From NCBI RefSeq assembly GCF_900103255.1, contig NZ_FMWS01000017.1, forward strand, positions 19,370 to 83,369: DNA of 64,000 bases. The letters are read 5' to 3'. Under the pieces are notes generated by a model. That model saw only the letters and a list, made by a program, of their open reading frames with translations, searched no databases and had not been told where the DNA came from. The position numbers were made by a program, and so were the translations under genes. Position 1 is the stretch's first letter. The number at the start of each line of letters is the position of its first letter. The stretch is from Gilliamella bombi. Its GTDB lineage: Bacteria > Pseudomonadota > Gammaproteobacteria > Enterobacterales > Orbaceae. Of this stretch, positions 28,541 to 39,008 are shown in pieces.

Positions 28541-29886
28541 TATTCATAAATACCTAATTTCTTTTCTAAATAATGGATATTTGTGCCACCTTTTTGGAAG
28601 CCCTTATCGTTCATAATATCAATATGAAGATCAATATTGGTTTTGATCCCATCAATAACCAGTTCGGCTAACGCATTTTTCATACGTGCTATAGCAACCT
28701 CACGTGTTTCACCATAAGCAATTAATTTACCAATCATTGAGTCATAGTAAGGTGGGACACTATAACCAGCATAAATATGTGATTCCCAACGAATGCCAAA
28801 GCCACCTGGTGCATGGAAGCGAGTGATTTTCCCTGGTGATGGCATAAACGATTTGGGATCTTCAGCATTAATTCTACATTCAATCGCATGACCTTTAATT
28901 TCAATATCACTTTGTTTAATTGAAAGTGGTTTGCCGGCTGCAATTAAAATTTGTTCCCTAATTAGATCAACACCGGTTATCATTTCAGTAACAGGATGTT
29001 CTACTTGAATACGGGTATTCATTTCAATGAAATAAAACTCGCCATTTTCAAATAAAAATTCGAATGTGCCAGCTCCTCGGTAGCCAATCTCGATACATGC
29101 ATTAACGCAACGTTCACCGATGAATTTGCGCATTTTTGGCGTAATACCAATAGCTGGTGCCTCTTCAACAACTTTCTGATGTCGTCTTTGCATTGAGCAG
29201 TCTCGTTCACCCAAATACACAGCATTTCCTTGACCATCAGAAAGTACCTGAATTTCAATATGACGTGGATTTTCAAGGAATTTTTCCATGTAAACCATAT
29301 CATTATCGAAAGCAGTTTTGGCCTCTAACTTGGTCATTTTGATAGATTGTTCAAGATCATTTTCTTCTCGAACAATACGCATGCCTCGTCCGCCACCGCC
29401 ACCAGAAGCTTTAATAATAACAGGATAGCCAATTTGCTTGGCAATTTGTTTATTAATTTCAATATCACTACTTAGAGGGCCATCTGAACCAGGTACACAA
29501 GGAACACCTGCTTTTTTCATGGCGTGAATTGCTGATACTTTATCACCCATAAGGCGAATAGTATCCGGTTTAGGACCAACAAAAATAAATCCAGATCGCT
29601 CAACTTGTTCAGCAAAATCTGCATTTTCAGATAAGAAACCATAACCTGGATGAATAGCAGCTGCTCCAGTTACTTCCGCAGCTGAAATTAATGCAGGAAC
29701 GTTAAGGTAACTTTTTACCGAAGCTGCTGAGCCAATACAGACGGTTTCGTCTGCAAGTAATACATGTTTTAAATCTTTATCTGCCGTAGAATGAACGGCG
29801 ACAGTTTTTATTCCAAGTTCTTTACATGCTCGTAAGATACGTAGAGCTATTTCTCCACGATTCGCAATAAGAATTTTATCAAGCAT
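28540..29886 (-). CDS. accC: Biotin carboxylase of acetyl-CoA carboxylase
   Basis: ATP-grasp enzyme that carboxylates the biotin on AccB, the first step of fatty-acid synthesis. The 448 residues (449 in E. coli) include the glycine-rich ATP loop [12 protein letters not shown] (about 159-170), the [12 protein letters not shown] segment and [16 protein letters not shown]. The ATG at 29886 gives the standard N-terminus [12 protein letters not shown]; an in-frame TTG two codons earlier is less likely. It follows accB by 39 bp in the usual operon. Confidence 0.97.
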   Translation of the reverse strand: MLDKILIANRGEIALRILRACKELGIKTVAVHSTADKDLKHVLLADETVCIGSAASVKSYLNVPALISAAEVTGAAAIHPGYGFLSENADFAEQVERSGFIFVGPKPDTIRLMGDKVSAIHAMKKAGVPCVPGSDGPLSSDIEINKQIAKQIGYPVIIKASGGGGGRGMRIVREENDLEQSIKMTKLEAKTAFDNDMVYMEKFLENPRHIEIQVLSDGQGNAVYLGERDCSMQRRHQKVVEEAPAIGITPKMRKFIGERCVNACIEIGYRGAGTFEFLFENGEFYFIEMNTRIQVEHPVTEMITGVDLIREQILIAAGKPLSIKQSDIEIKGHAIECRINAEDPKSFMPSPGKITRFHAPGGFGIRWESHIYAGYSVPPYYDSMIGKLIAYGETREVAIARMKNALAELVIDGIKTNIDLHIDIMNDKGFQKGGTNIHYLEKKLGIYE

Positions 29887-29925
29887 ATTCAATCTCTTAA
29901 TCGTATTGTCAATAATAAATTCAGA

Positions 29926-30381
29926 TTATTCAATAATGAATAGTGGCTGATCAAATTCAACTGGTTGACCATTTTCAACCAATATGGCTTTTATTGTACC
30001 AGCTTTTTCTGACTCAATTTGGTTCATCATTTTCATCGCTTCAACGATGCAAAGCACATCGCCAACATTTACTGTTTGGCCAATTTCAACAAAAGCTTTT
30101 GATTCTGGGCTCGGTGTACGATAAAAAGTTCCAACCATTGGGGATTTAATTGTTGTACCATCAGTTACCACATTATCAGTTACAACTTCTGTTTGAACGG
30201 TTGGAGCAACTACAACAGGAGCTGGTTGAGGAATTTGAATATTTTGTACTGGCGCCGAATAGTTTGTAGTAGGAGCTGCTCGACTAATTCGAACTGATTC
30301 CTCACCTTCAGAAATTTCAAGCTCTGAAATACCTGACTCTTCAACTAATTCAATTAACTTTTTAATTTTGCGTATATCCAT
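29926..30381 (-). CDS. accB: Biotin carboxyl carrier protein
   Basis: Carries the biotin that shuttles CO2 between the two half-reactions of acetyl-CoA carboxylase. The 151 residues (156 in E. coli) show an N-terminal [12 protein letters not shown] segment, a Pro/Thr/Val-rich linker (about 40-75) and a C-terminal biotinyl domain with EAMKMM; the biotinylated lysine is about K117. accBC is autoregulated in E. coli, and an unusual inverted repeat sits in the leader here. Confidence 0.97.
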   Translation of the reverse strand: MDIRKIKKLIELVEESGISELEISEGEESVRISRAAPTTNYSAPVQNIQIPQPAPVVVAPTVQTEVVTDNVVTDGTTIKSPMVGTFYRTPSPESKAFVEIGQTVNVGDVLCIVEAMKMMNQIESEKAGTIKAILVENGQPVEFDQPLFIIE

Positions 30382-31796
<1,415 letters not shown>

Positions 31797-31861
31797 TTAA
31801 TAAGTTATTGTTAATTATTTTTATGTTGATAAAACAATAACTAAGCATGAATCTCACATTT

Positions 31862-31897
31862 TCCCCGCCGACAATCGTGTCGGCGGAGTCATATTTT
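31862..31897 (+). terminator. Hairpin between mreB and mreC
   Basis: Stem CCGCCGACA / TGTCGGCGG with an ATCG loop followed by AGTCATATTTT. It may partly terminate mreB transcripts so that mreB is made in excess of mreCD. Confidence 0.5.
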
Positions 31898-31939
31898 GAA
31901 ATAATTAGATCTTGAGCTTTAAACAGGTAAGTGCCGGCA

Positions 31940-32782
31940 ATGAAATTACTTTTTTCTAAACGCTCCCCTCTTAGTGTACAATTATTTACTTCTCTGGCGT
32001 TAGCCTTGGTTCTAATTGTATTAGATATCAATTATCGTCCATTTAAAGAAATTCGTTATTATTTAGATACCCTTATTTCTCCTCTATATTATGTTTCAAA
32101 TGCACCAAAGTCGTCGTTTGATTCTCTCTACGAGATGTCCAAAACACGAGAAACATTAATAAATGAAAATGCAAATTTGCATGCAGCTTTATTACAACAA
32201 AAAAACGATCTATTGTTACTTGAGCATTTAAAACATGAAAATGATAGACTTCGCGAATTGTTAGGTTCACCTTTAAGGCATGATGAACAAAAGATGGCTG
32301 CACAAGTATTGCTTATAGACACTGATCCTTATGTTTATCAATTTGTTGTAAATAAAGGTAAACAAGATGGTGTTTATGTTGGGCAACCTGTTGTTGATGA
32401 AAAAGGGATTGTAGGGCAAATTTATGAAACAGCCCAATCTACTAGTCGTGCAATTTTATTGTGCGATTATCAACATGCGATACCCGTACAAGTATTAAGA
32501 AACGACATTGGTATGGTTGCTGTGGGAAACGGGTGTAGTAATGACTTAACATTAGAATTTATGCCTAATAACGTTGATGTAAAAGTCGGCGATGTTTTAG
32601 TTACTTCAGGGCTTGATGGCCGTTTTCCTGAAGGATATCCGGTAGCCGTAGTTAGTTCAGTAAAACTTGATATTACAGATTCAACCCCAATTATTTCAGC
32701 AACACCAACAGCGGATTTGAAGCGTTTACGTTATTTATTGTTATTGTGGGGAAATCAAGGAGTAAAACATGAGGGGTCGTAA
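31940..32782 (+). CDS. mreC: Rod-shape determining protein MreC
   Basis: Bitopic inner-membrane protein linking MreB to the elongation machinery in the periplasm. The 280 residues have a membrane helix at about 14-33, a coiled coil at about 65-105 and the beta-domain with LRELLGSPLRHDEQKM and LVTSGLDGRFPEGYPVAVV. E. coli MreC (367) has a long proline-rich tail that is absent here. The ATG at 31940 is preferred to the GTG at 31931 for spacing from AGGTAAG and family N-terminus. Confidence 0.95.
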   Translation: MKLLFSKRSPLSVQLFTSLALALVLIVLDINYRPFKEIRYYLDTLISPLYYVSNAPKSSFDSLYEMSKTRETLINENANLHAALLQQKNDLLLLEHLKHENDRLRELLGSPLRHDEQKMAAQVLLIDTDPYVYQFVVNKGKQDGVYVGQPVVDEKGIVGQIYETAQSTSRAILLCDYQHAIPVQVLRNDIGMVAVGNGCSNDLTLEFMPNNVDVKVGDVLVTSGLDGRFPEGYPVAVVSSVKLDITDSTPIISATPTADLKRLRYLLLLWGNQGVKHEGS

Positions 32783-33254
32783 TCGAATAATAATTATTTG
32801 GATAACGCTATTAATAGGCTTATGTTTACAAATCATTCCGTGGTCTCCATCATATAGTATATTTAAACCACATATACTGATCTTAATTTTTGCTTATTGG
32901 TTGATAGCGCTTCCTCATCGAGTTGGGATTGGTACTGCATTTGTTTTTGGAACTATAATGGATCTATGTACTGGTTCTATTTTAGGAATCCATGCTTTTA
33001 TTTATTCATTTATTGCTTATTTATTTGTTTTTAAATTCCAATTGATACGTAATTTAGCGTTATGGCAACAGTCGTTTATCATCTTTGGGATATCGATATG
33101 TTATAATTTACTGGTATTTTTATTTCAAGTCTGTATTTATCATACTATAACAATATCGCCATTGATTTTTATATCAAGCTGTGTTGATGGTCTATTATGG
33201 GTTGTCATTTATCTATTTTTGCGGCTAATAAGACGAAGCTTTGCTATCAATTAA
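32769..33254 (+). CDS. mreD: Rod-shape determining protein MreD
   Basis: Inner-membrane member of the elongasome with five or six predicted helices in 161 residues (162 in E. coli). Conserved features include PWSPSYSIFKPHILILI near the N-terminus. The first 14 bases overlap the end of mreC, so the two are translationally coupled. Confidence 0.94.
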   Translation: MRGRNRIIIIWITLLIGLCLQIIPWSPSYSIFKPHILILIFAYWLIALPHRVGIGTAFVFGTIMDLCTGSILGIHAFIYSFIAYLFVFKFQLIRNLALWQQSFIIFGISICYNLLVFLFQVCIYHTITISPLIFISSCVDGLLWVVIYLFLRLIRRSFAIN

Positions 33255-33264
33255 AAGGAAATCT

Positions 33265-34740
33265 ATGTCTGTTGAATTATTAATGAATGTAACGCCATCT
33301 GAAACTCGAGTTGCTTATATCGAAGATGGTGTATTGCAAGAAATCCATGTTGATCGTGAGTCTAGACGCGGTATTGTTGGAAATATTTATAAAGGTAAGA
33401 TAATTCGTATTTTGCCTGGTATGCAAGCCGCTTTTGTAGATATTGGTCTTGATAAAGCTGCCTTTTTGCATGCATCAGATATTATGCCTCATACTGAGTG
33501 CGTATCAGATACAGAGCAAGAACAATTTCAAGTAAAAGATATCTCTGAACTTGTTCGCCAAGGACAGGACTTAATGGTACAAGTGGTTAAAGATCCATTG
33601 GGAACTAAAGGAGCTAGGCTTACAACCGATATTACTTTGCCATCACGTTATTTGGTATTAATGCCTGGATCAAATTCTGCGCATGTAGCCACATCACAAC
33701 GCATAGAAAGTGAACAAGAACGTGAAAGGTTAAAAAATATTGTTGAGCAATATGTGACAACAGAAGCTGGCTTTATTGTTAGAACAGCCGCAGAAGGGGC
33801 AAGTGCGCATGAGTTAGAACAAGATGCCAATTTTTTAAAACGACTTTGGACTAAAATTCAAGAACGCATGGCTCGCCCAGTAAGTAAGAATCTAGTTTAT
33901 GGGGAATTGGCATTATCCCAACGAGTATTGCGCGATTTTGTTGGTGATCCAATTGAACGAATTTTAGTAGATTCAAAATTAACTTATGATTTATTGGTTG
34001 AATTTACAAAAGAATTTATGCCTGAAGTAACCAATAAACTATCTCTTTATCGTGGTAATATTCCTATTTTCGATCTTTATGATACCGAAAATGAGATTCA
34101 AAGAGCATTAGATCGTAAAGTGAAATTAAAGTCTGGTGGGTATTTAATTATTGATCAAACCGAAGCCATGACTACTATTGATATCAATACTGGTGCATTT
34201 GTAGGTCATCGAAATTTAGAAGAAACGATTTTTAATACTAATATTGAGGCAACAATAGCAATTGCCCGTCAATTACGTTTGCGTAATTTGGGGGGCATTA
34301 TTATTATTGATTTTATTGATATGCAAGAAGATTTGCATCGTGAACGGGTGTTACAATCGCTGCATGATTCTTTATCTAAAGATAGAGCTAGAACAACTGT
34401 TAATTTATTTTCGAGTTTAGGATTAGTCGAAATGACTCGCAAGCGAACACGTGAAAGTATAGGGCATATTCTGTGTGAAGAATGTCCAGCATGTAAAGGT
34501 CGTGGTATGGTCAAATCGGTAGAAACAGTTTGCAACGAAATATTACGTGATATAGTTCGTGTTTATAAAGCGCATCATTCAGAATACTTTTTGGTTTATG
34601 CCTCGGCTGCTGTGGCTAATGCTTTAACTAATGATGAGTCCCATGCTTTAGCTGAAGTTGAGGTGTTTGTGGGTAAACGTGTTGAAGTAAAAGTTGAACC
34701 ACTTTATATTCAAGAACAATATGATGTTGTATTAATGTAG
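33265..34740 (+). CDS. rng: Ribonuclease G
   Basis: Single-strand endoribonuclease that matures the 16S rRNA 5' end and some mRNAs. The 491 residues (489 in E. coli) contain the S1 domain (about 35-125), the DNase I-like catalytic part with MTTIDINTGAFVGHRN and IIIDFIDM, and the zinc-link CEECPACKGRG. The ATG at 33265 follows AAAGGA; an in-frame TTG at 33241 lies in mreD. It is the last gene of mreBCD-rng, the same order as in E. coli apart from the absent maf gene. Confidence 0.96.
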   Translation: MSVELLMNVTPSETRVAYIEDGVLQEIHVDRESRRGIVGNIYKGKIIRILPGMQAAFVDIGLDKAAFLHASDIMPHTECVSDTEQEQFQVKDISELVRQGQDLMVQVVKDPLGTKGARLTTDITLPSRYLVLMPGSNSAHVATSQRIESEQERERLKNIVEQYVTTEAGFIVRTAAEGASAHELEQDANFLKRLWTKIQERMARPVSKNLVYGELALSQRVLRDFVGDPIERILVDSKLTYDLLVEFTKEFMPEVTNKLSLYRGNIPIFDLYDTENEIQRALDRKVKLKSGGYLIIDQTEAMTTIDINTGAFVGHRNLEETIFNTNIEATIAIARQLRLRNLGGIIIIDFIDMQEDLHRERVLQSLHDSLSKDRARTTVNLFSSLGLVEMTRKRTRESIGHILCEECPACKGRGMVKSVETVCNEILRDIVRVYKAHHSEYFLVYASAAVANALTNDESHALAEVEVFVGKRVEVKVEPLYIQEQYDVVLM

Positions 34741-34751
34741 AAGCAATATCT

Positions 34752-34792
34752 TGTAAAAAAGTTTCAGGTAACTATACGTTTCAGTATAAAAA
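34752..34792 (+). repeat. 41-bp dispersed intergenic repeat, copy 2
   Basis: Aligns without gaps to copies at 16780-16820 and 44358-44398. It reads GTTTCAGGTAACTATACG then TTTCAGTATAAAAA. It lies between rng and tldD, about 87 bp before the tldD start. Confidence 0.7.
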
Positions 34793-34878
34793 TGATGAAA
34801 GTTAAATAATTATTATGATCAACTAGTTATAATCGATTATCAAAAAACTTCTGTTAACAATTAGAATTTAAGGAATTT

Positions 34879-36336
34879 ATGATAGTAACTCAAGTGAGTG
34901 AACGACTGCTCAACCCAAATAATCTAAACCAACAAGATCTTTCGCATTTGCTTGATATGTTGAGCTCAAGGAAAATTGATTTTGGTGATTTGTATTTTCT
35001 ATCTGGTTATTATGAAAACTGGTTACTTGAAGATGGTATTATAAAAAATGCCTCATTTCATCGTGACCAAGGAGTTGGTGTTAGAGCCGTTGTTGGCGAA
35101 AAAACAGGGTTTGCTTATACTGATCAGCTTTCATTAGCGCGGTTAGAACAAAGTATATTCGCAGCAAATTCAATCACTAAAATACAAACACCTATCAAAG
35201 TGACGCCATTTAAATCTGCTCAAACAGTATCTATATACTCGTCAATCAACCCGATCAATTCTTTTTCTAAAGAACAGAAAATTGAATTGTTGCAACAAAT
35301 TGACCACTTAGCACGCTCAATCGATCCTAGAGTTATTGAAGTTTCAGCCAGTTTGACTGGAAGTTATGAAGATATTTTAATAGCAGCAACTGATGGTACA
35401 TTAAAAGCTGACATTCGTCCTTTGGTGCGTTTATCCGTTTCAGTTTTGGTTGAAAAAGAGGGTAGACGTGAGCGAGGAAGTAGTGGTGGCGGTGGTCGAT
35501 TTGGGTATGAATATTTTTTAACAATCAACCCAAAAACATCAGAAAGTTATGCTGACAGCTATGCCCGAGAAGCCGTGCGTCAAGCACTTGTTTCTCTTTC
35601 TGCTAAAGCCGCACCAGCAGGAACAATGCCTGTTGTTTTAGGTGCTGGTTGGCCTGGCGTTTTGTTACATGAGGCTGTAGGTCATGGCTTAGAAGGCGAT
35701 TTTAATCGTAAAAACAGTTCAGTTTTTTCTGGAAAAATTGGTGAACAAGTTACTTCAGAAGTTTGTACTATTGTTGATGATGGCACGATTGAAAATCGCC
35801 GTGGCTCACTATCTATTGATGACGAAGGTACTCCAAGTCAAAAAACAGTGCTTATTGAAAATGGTATTTTAAAAGGCTATATGTTTGATAAGATTAACGC
35901 AAAATTGATGAATACATGTTCAACTGGTAATGGTCGTCGTGAAGGATATGCATACTTACCTATGCCAAGAATGACCAATACCTATATGTTGGCAGGAAAT
36001 TCTTCTTTTGACGATATCATTAGTAGCGTCGATTATGGTCTTTATGCCCCTAATTTTGCTGGTGGACAAGTAGATATCACCTCTGGTAAGTTTGTGTTTT
36101 CAACTTCAGAAGCTTACTTAATTGAAAAGGGAAAAATAACAACTCCAGTTAAAGGTGCCACATTAATCGGTTCAGGTATAGAAACTATGCAGCAAATATC
36201 TATGGTAGGTAATGATTTAGCATTAGATTCTGGTGTAGGTGTTTGTGGTAAAGCAGGGCAGAGCGTACCTGTTGGGGTTGGGCAACCCACTTTAAAAGTG
36301 GATAATTTAACCGTTGGTGGTACCATTAACCACTAA
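34879..36336 (+). CDS. tldD: Metalloprotease TldD
   Basis: Subunit of the TldD-TldE (PmbA) protease that processes modified peptides such as microcin B17 and degrades CcdA in E. coli. The 485 residues (481 in E. coli) contain the zinc motif [11 protein letters not shown] near residue 264 and the GERRGRG-type [13 protein letters not shown] loop. tldE is not adjacent, as in E. coli, where tldD also sits in the mre-rng neighbourhood. Confidence 0.95.
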   Translation: MIVTQVSERLLNPNNLNQQDLSHLLDMLSSRKIDFGDLYFLSGYYENWLLEDGIIKNASFHRDQGVGVRAVVGEKTGFAYTDQLSLARLEQSIFAANSITKIQTPIKVTPFKSAQTVSIYSSINPINSFSKEQKIELLQQIDHLARSIDPRVIEVSASLTGSYEDILIAATDGTLKADIRPLVRLSVSVLVEKEGRRERGSSGGGGRFGYEYFLTINPKTSESYADSYAREAVRQALVSLSAKAAPAGTMPVVLGAGWPGVLLHEAVGHGLEGDFNRKNSSVFSGKIGEQVTSEVCTIVDDGTIENRRGSLSIDDEGTPSQKTVLIENGILKGYMFDKINAKLMNTCSTGNGRREGYAYLPMPRMTNTYMLAGNSSFDDIISSVDYGLYAPNFAGGQVDITSGKFVFSTSEAYLIEKGKITTPVKGATLIGSGIETMQQISMVGNDLALDSGVGVCGKAGQSVPVGVGQPTLKVDNLTVGGTINH

Positions 36337-36366
36337 TAATAATACATCAATGGGATTTAAAAATAG

Positions 36367-37062
36367 ATGGAAACAATAATTACACTTTATCATGCGTTTG
36401 TTAATTTGGACATTGCAACGCTTTCAAACCCTAATGTGCTATGGACACTATATGGGATGTTGTTTGTCATTATTCTTTTAGAAAATGGCGTTTTACCAGC
36501 GGCTTTTTTACCTGGAGACAGTCTATTATTCTTAACTGGTGTGTTAATTAGCCAAAATGTATTTCATTTTGGTTTAATTAATTTTATTTTAATTGCTGGC
36601 GCTGCTTTAGGTACTTGGTTAGGTTATGCTCAAGGACTTTGGCTTGGTAATACTAAGCTTGTCCAAGGTTGGATGGCACATATACCTGAAAAATATCATC
36701 ATAAATCTGAAGTATTATTCCATAAGTACGGATTACAAGCGCTATTTATTGGGAGATTTATTGCTTTTGTACGTACATTATTACCGATGATGGCTGGATT
36801 ATCAGGACTACACAGTCGAAAATTCCATATTTATAATATAATCAGTGCTACATTATGGATTTTCTTGATTGTGACATTAGGTTACCTATTTGGATTATCA
36901 CCAGTTTTCAAAGAGTATGAAAAGCAGATCATGTCTTTATTAATGCTAATACCTGTTTTGTTGTTGGTGTTAGGGTTAATTTTTTCAATTTTTCTCGCTG
37001 TTAAGCGCTCTTTAAGCAATAAAAAGCAATCTAAAATTGGATTAAACGATAACAAGAAGTAG
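36367..37062 (+). CDS. DedA family inner-membrane protein (YghB/YqjA-like)
   Basis: DedA/VTT-domain protein; the E. coli relatives YghB and YqjA support cell division and pH or drug tolerance and are thought to flip undecaprenyl phosphate or phospholipids. The 231 residues (219-220 in E. coli) include LENGVLPAAFLPGDSLL, GYAQGLWLGNTK and the conserved GRFIAFVRTLLPMMAGLSG. The C-terminal tail is lysine-rich. Its stop lies 1 bp from the 3' end of the RNase P RNA gene on the other strand. Confidence 0.88.
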   Translation: METIITLYHAFVNLDIATLSNPNVLWTLYGMLFVIILLENGVLPAAFLPGDSLLFLTGVLISQNVFHFGLINFILIAGAALGTWLGYAQGLWLGNTKLVQGWMAHIPEKYHHKSEVLFHKYGLQALFIGRFIAFVRTLLPMMAGLSGLHSRKFHIYNIISATLWIFLIVTLGYLFGLSPVFKEYEKQIMSLLMLIPVLLLVLGLIFSIFLAVKRSLSNKKQSKIGLNDNKK

Positions 37063-37063
37063 A

Positions 37064-37446
37064 AAGTGAAATTAACCGATAAGCCGGGTTCTGTCGTGGA
37101 CAATCATTCCTCTAGGCTAATACTCACGCATTAGCTCAAGCAGTCTACCCGGATTCAACGCGGGCCACGCCAATGAATCCCTATTTGACCTTGCTCCGAG
37201 TGGAGTTTACCGTGCCACAACTGTTACCAGTTGCGCGGTGTGCTCTTACCACACCCTTTCACCCTTACCTGATCTTATAAAATAAGCCATCGGCGGTTTT
37301 CTCTCTGTTGCACTTGTCGTGAATTTTCACTCTCGCAAAAATCCCCCAGGCGTTACCTGGCACTCTGCCCTATGGAGCCCGGACTTTCCTCCCCTTTGTT
37401 TATTTCTTTATAAAAACAACAAAGCAGCGATTGTCTGGTTAATTTC
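37064..37446 (-). ncRNA. rnpB: RNase P RNA (M1 RNA, class A)
   Basis: Catalytic RNA that cuts 5' leaders from tRNA precursors. Read on the minus strand it follows E. coli M1 RNA: 5' ACCAGACAATCGC, then GGGGAGGAAAGTCCGGGCTC, CATAGGGCAGAGTGCCAGG, TAACGCCTGG, GCAACAGAGAG, ATCAGGTAAGGGTGAAAGGG, AAACTCCACTCGGAGCAAGG, and 3' GACAGAACCCGGCTTATCGG. The total is about 383 nt. The stem after the first helix is more AT-rich than in E. coli. Ends are inferred by alignment. Confidence 0.97.
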
Positions 37447-37453
37447 GTTAATG

Positions 37454-37481
37454 AGTATAACCTAAAGCGCAATATTGTCCA
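37454..37481 (-). promoter_or_regulatory. Promoter of rnpB
   Basis: On the minus strand TGGACA (37481-37476) and TATACT (37459-37454) are separated by 16 bp. The predicted start 7-8 nt downstream coincides with the 5' end of M1 RNA found independently by alignment. Confidence 0.7.
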
Positions 37482-37568
37482 GAGATGTCTTTTCTTTAGG
37501 AAATAGATGACTGAAATTTAAACATGAGTAAAGTAATGTAATTCCATAGGATTGAAATAACAAATTCT

Positions 37569-37591
37569 TAGCACATCTTGTTGATGTGCTA
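37569..37591 (-). terminator. Possible terminator after the BamE-like lipoprotein gene
   Basis: Stem TAGCACATC / GATGTGCTA with a 5-nt loop, 18 bp past the stop. The following sequence has no strong T-run. Confidence 0.4.
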
Positions 37592-37608
37592 TAAAACAAG
37601 ATAATTTA

Positions 37609-37971
37609 TTACCATTTTTTCTGTCGTTGGTTTTCATCATAATTGAACCATGTTACTACCCCTTTAGACATAATAATATCAAGCTTTCCTTCAATAATAT
37701 TGTATTGCGTTTCGCCAATTAACATATGACTTGTTGAGCTCTTTTTAGTGTATTGATATGTCCACTGTGTTTCGTTGCTATTGATAGCGGTTTTTGTTGT
37801 TGGCTCACCAAATAGGGACAGAATCTGAGCTTCAGTTGATGACCCTTCAACAATTTTGCTTACTTTTGCGTTATTAAGCGGTGTGCCTTGCTCAACAAAA
37901 TTTTTTTGTGAACATGCTGATAAAGCAAGTATAGAACAAAGGATGAGCAGAAATTTTTTAATATTTTTCAT
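37609..37971 (-). CDS. SmpA/OmlA (BamE)-like lipoprotein
   Basis: Predicted outer-membrane or periplasmic lipoprotein. From the ATG at 37971 the 120 residues start with a basic end, a hydrophobic stretch and the lipobox LSAC (cysteine at about 20). The following domain has the SmpA/OmlA signature: EGSSTEAQILSLFGEPTTK then WTYQYTKK. It is not the canonical bamE by context, so I name only the fold. A longer in-frame start at 38049 would put extra residues before the signal peptide and is unlikely. It stands alone downstream of rnpB. Confidence 0.75.
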   Translation of the reverse strand: MKNIKKFLLILCSILALSACSQKNFVEQGTPLNNAKVSKIVEGSSTEAQILSLFGEPTTKTAINSNETQWTYQYTKKSSTSHMLIGETQYNIIEGKLDIIMSKGVVTWFNYDENQRQKKW

Positions 37972-38450
37972 GATATAGTTGCCTATTGTGTTAATTTGTA
38001 GTTGATATGAAATTTGAATTGATAATAGCATATGTTTTATAACGTTCAAGATAGAGCAACTGAAGGTATAATTAAAAAATTTAATTCTTTAGTGCTGCAC
38101 TTTTTTAATGTAATTAGATTTTCTTCTCTATATCATTCACTAAATTTTATTTCCATTTTTTAATTTATCTTAGTTTATAACCATAAGTATCTATGTTATT
38201 CTTTTCTACCCAATACAAGAGAAAATTTGATAGTTTAATTTGTTTTAGTATTTATTTTAATCGATTTTGAGTGGTAGCATTTAATTAGCTATCAACTCAT
38301 GAATAAGCTGTTTGGCTTTTATGCCAAATACATACAGATATTAAAGATTTTATAACAATTTATTAATAAACCGAAAAAGATAGTTAGTGTTATTATATAA
38401 GCTGCGATATACTTTAACGCTAGTAAAATTTAGTTGCTATGGAATAACCA
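37972..38450. other. Spacer between the lipoprotein gene and proQ
   Basis: About 480 bp, very AT-rich, with divergent promoters and no convincing open frame. A small hairpin TTTGGC / GCCAAA lies near 38313-38330, about 120 bp before proQ. A long proQ leader is possible. I see no known RNA family. Confidence 0.45.
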
Positions 38451-38999
38451 ATGGAAAAACAGTTTCAATTAACAAATAGTAAAGAGATTATTGCTTATTT
38501 AGCTCAACAATTCCCAAATTGTTTTACCCTTGAAGGTGAGGCAAAGCCATTAAAGATTGGAATTTTTCAAGATATTATTTCTCGTTTAGATGGTAATGAC
38601 GAACTTAGTAAAACTAAACTCCGTGCCGCACTGCGCTCATACACAATGAGTTGGCGTTACTTATATAGTATAAAAGAAGGAGCCAATCGTGTTGATTTAG
38701 ATGGTAATCCTACTGAGGTTATTAGCCAAGAACAGATAGATCATGCGCTACAACAGTTGAAAGAGAGCAAAGAAAAAGCTAAAGAGCGTTTTAAAGAACG
38801 TGAAAAAGAAAAACGTAAAGCTACTCGGATGCTTCCTAAAAAAGCTAAAGCTTTAAAAATTGGTGATTTTGTTAAAGTTATAGTAGGTAATAAACCTATA
38901 AAAGTACAAGTCATTAATATTGAAAAAGAGCATATTAAGGTAAAGGTTGGTGCAGGTATGGAGTTAACGGTCAAACCTGAACATATTATCAATAAGTAG
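38451..38999 (+). CDS. proQ: RNA chaperone ProQ
   Basis: FinO-domain protein that binds structured small RNAs and mRNA 3' ends. Of 182 residues (232 in E. coli), the FinO domain spans about 1-118 (FPNCFTLEGEAKPLKIGIFQ; LRAALRSYTMSWRYL; GANRVDLDGNP), followed by a short lysine-rich linker and a C-terminal Tudor-like domain from about 130. The linker is about 50 residues shorter than in E. coli. It lies 9 bp before prc, as in E. coli. Confidence 0.95.
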   Translation: MEKQFQLTNSKEIIAYLAQQFPNCFTLEGEAKPLKIGIFQDIISRLDGNDELSKTKLRAALRSYTMSWRYLYSIKEGANRVDLDGNPTEVISQEQIDHALQQLKESKEKAKERFKEREKEKRKATRMLPKKAKALKIGDFVKVIVGNKPIKVQVINIEKEHIKVKVGAGMELTVKPEHIINK

Positions 39000-39008
39000 A
39001 GAGTTTGA

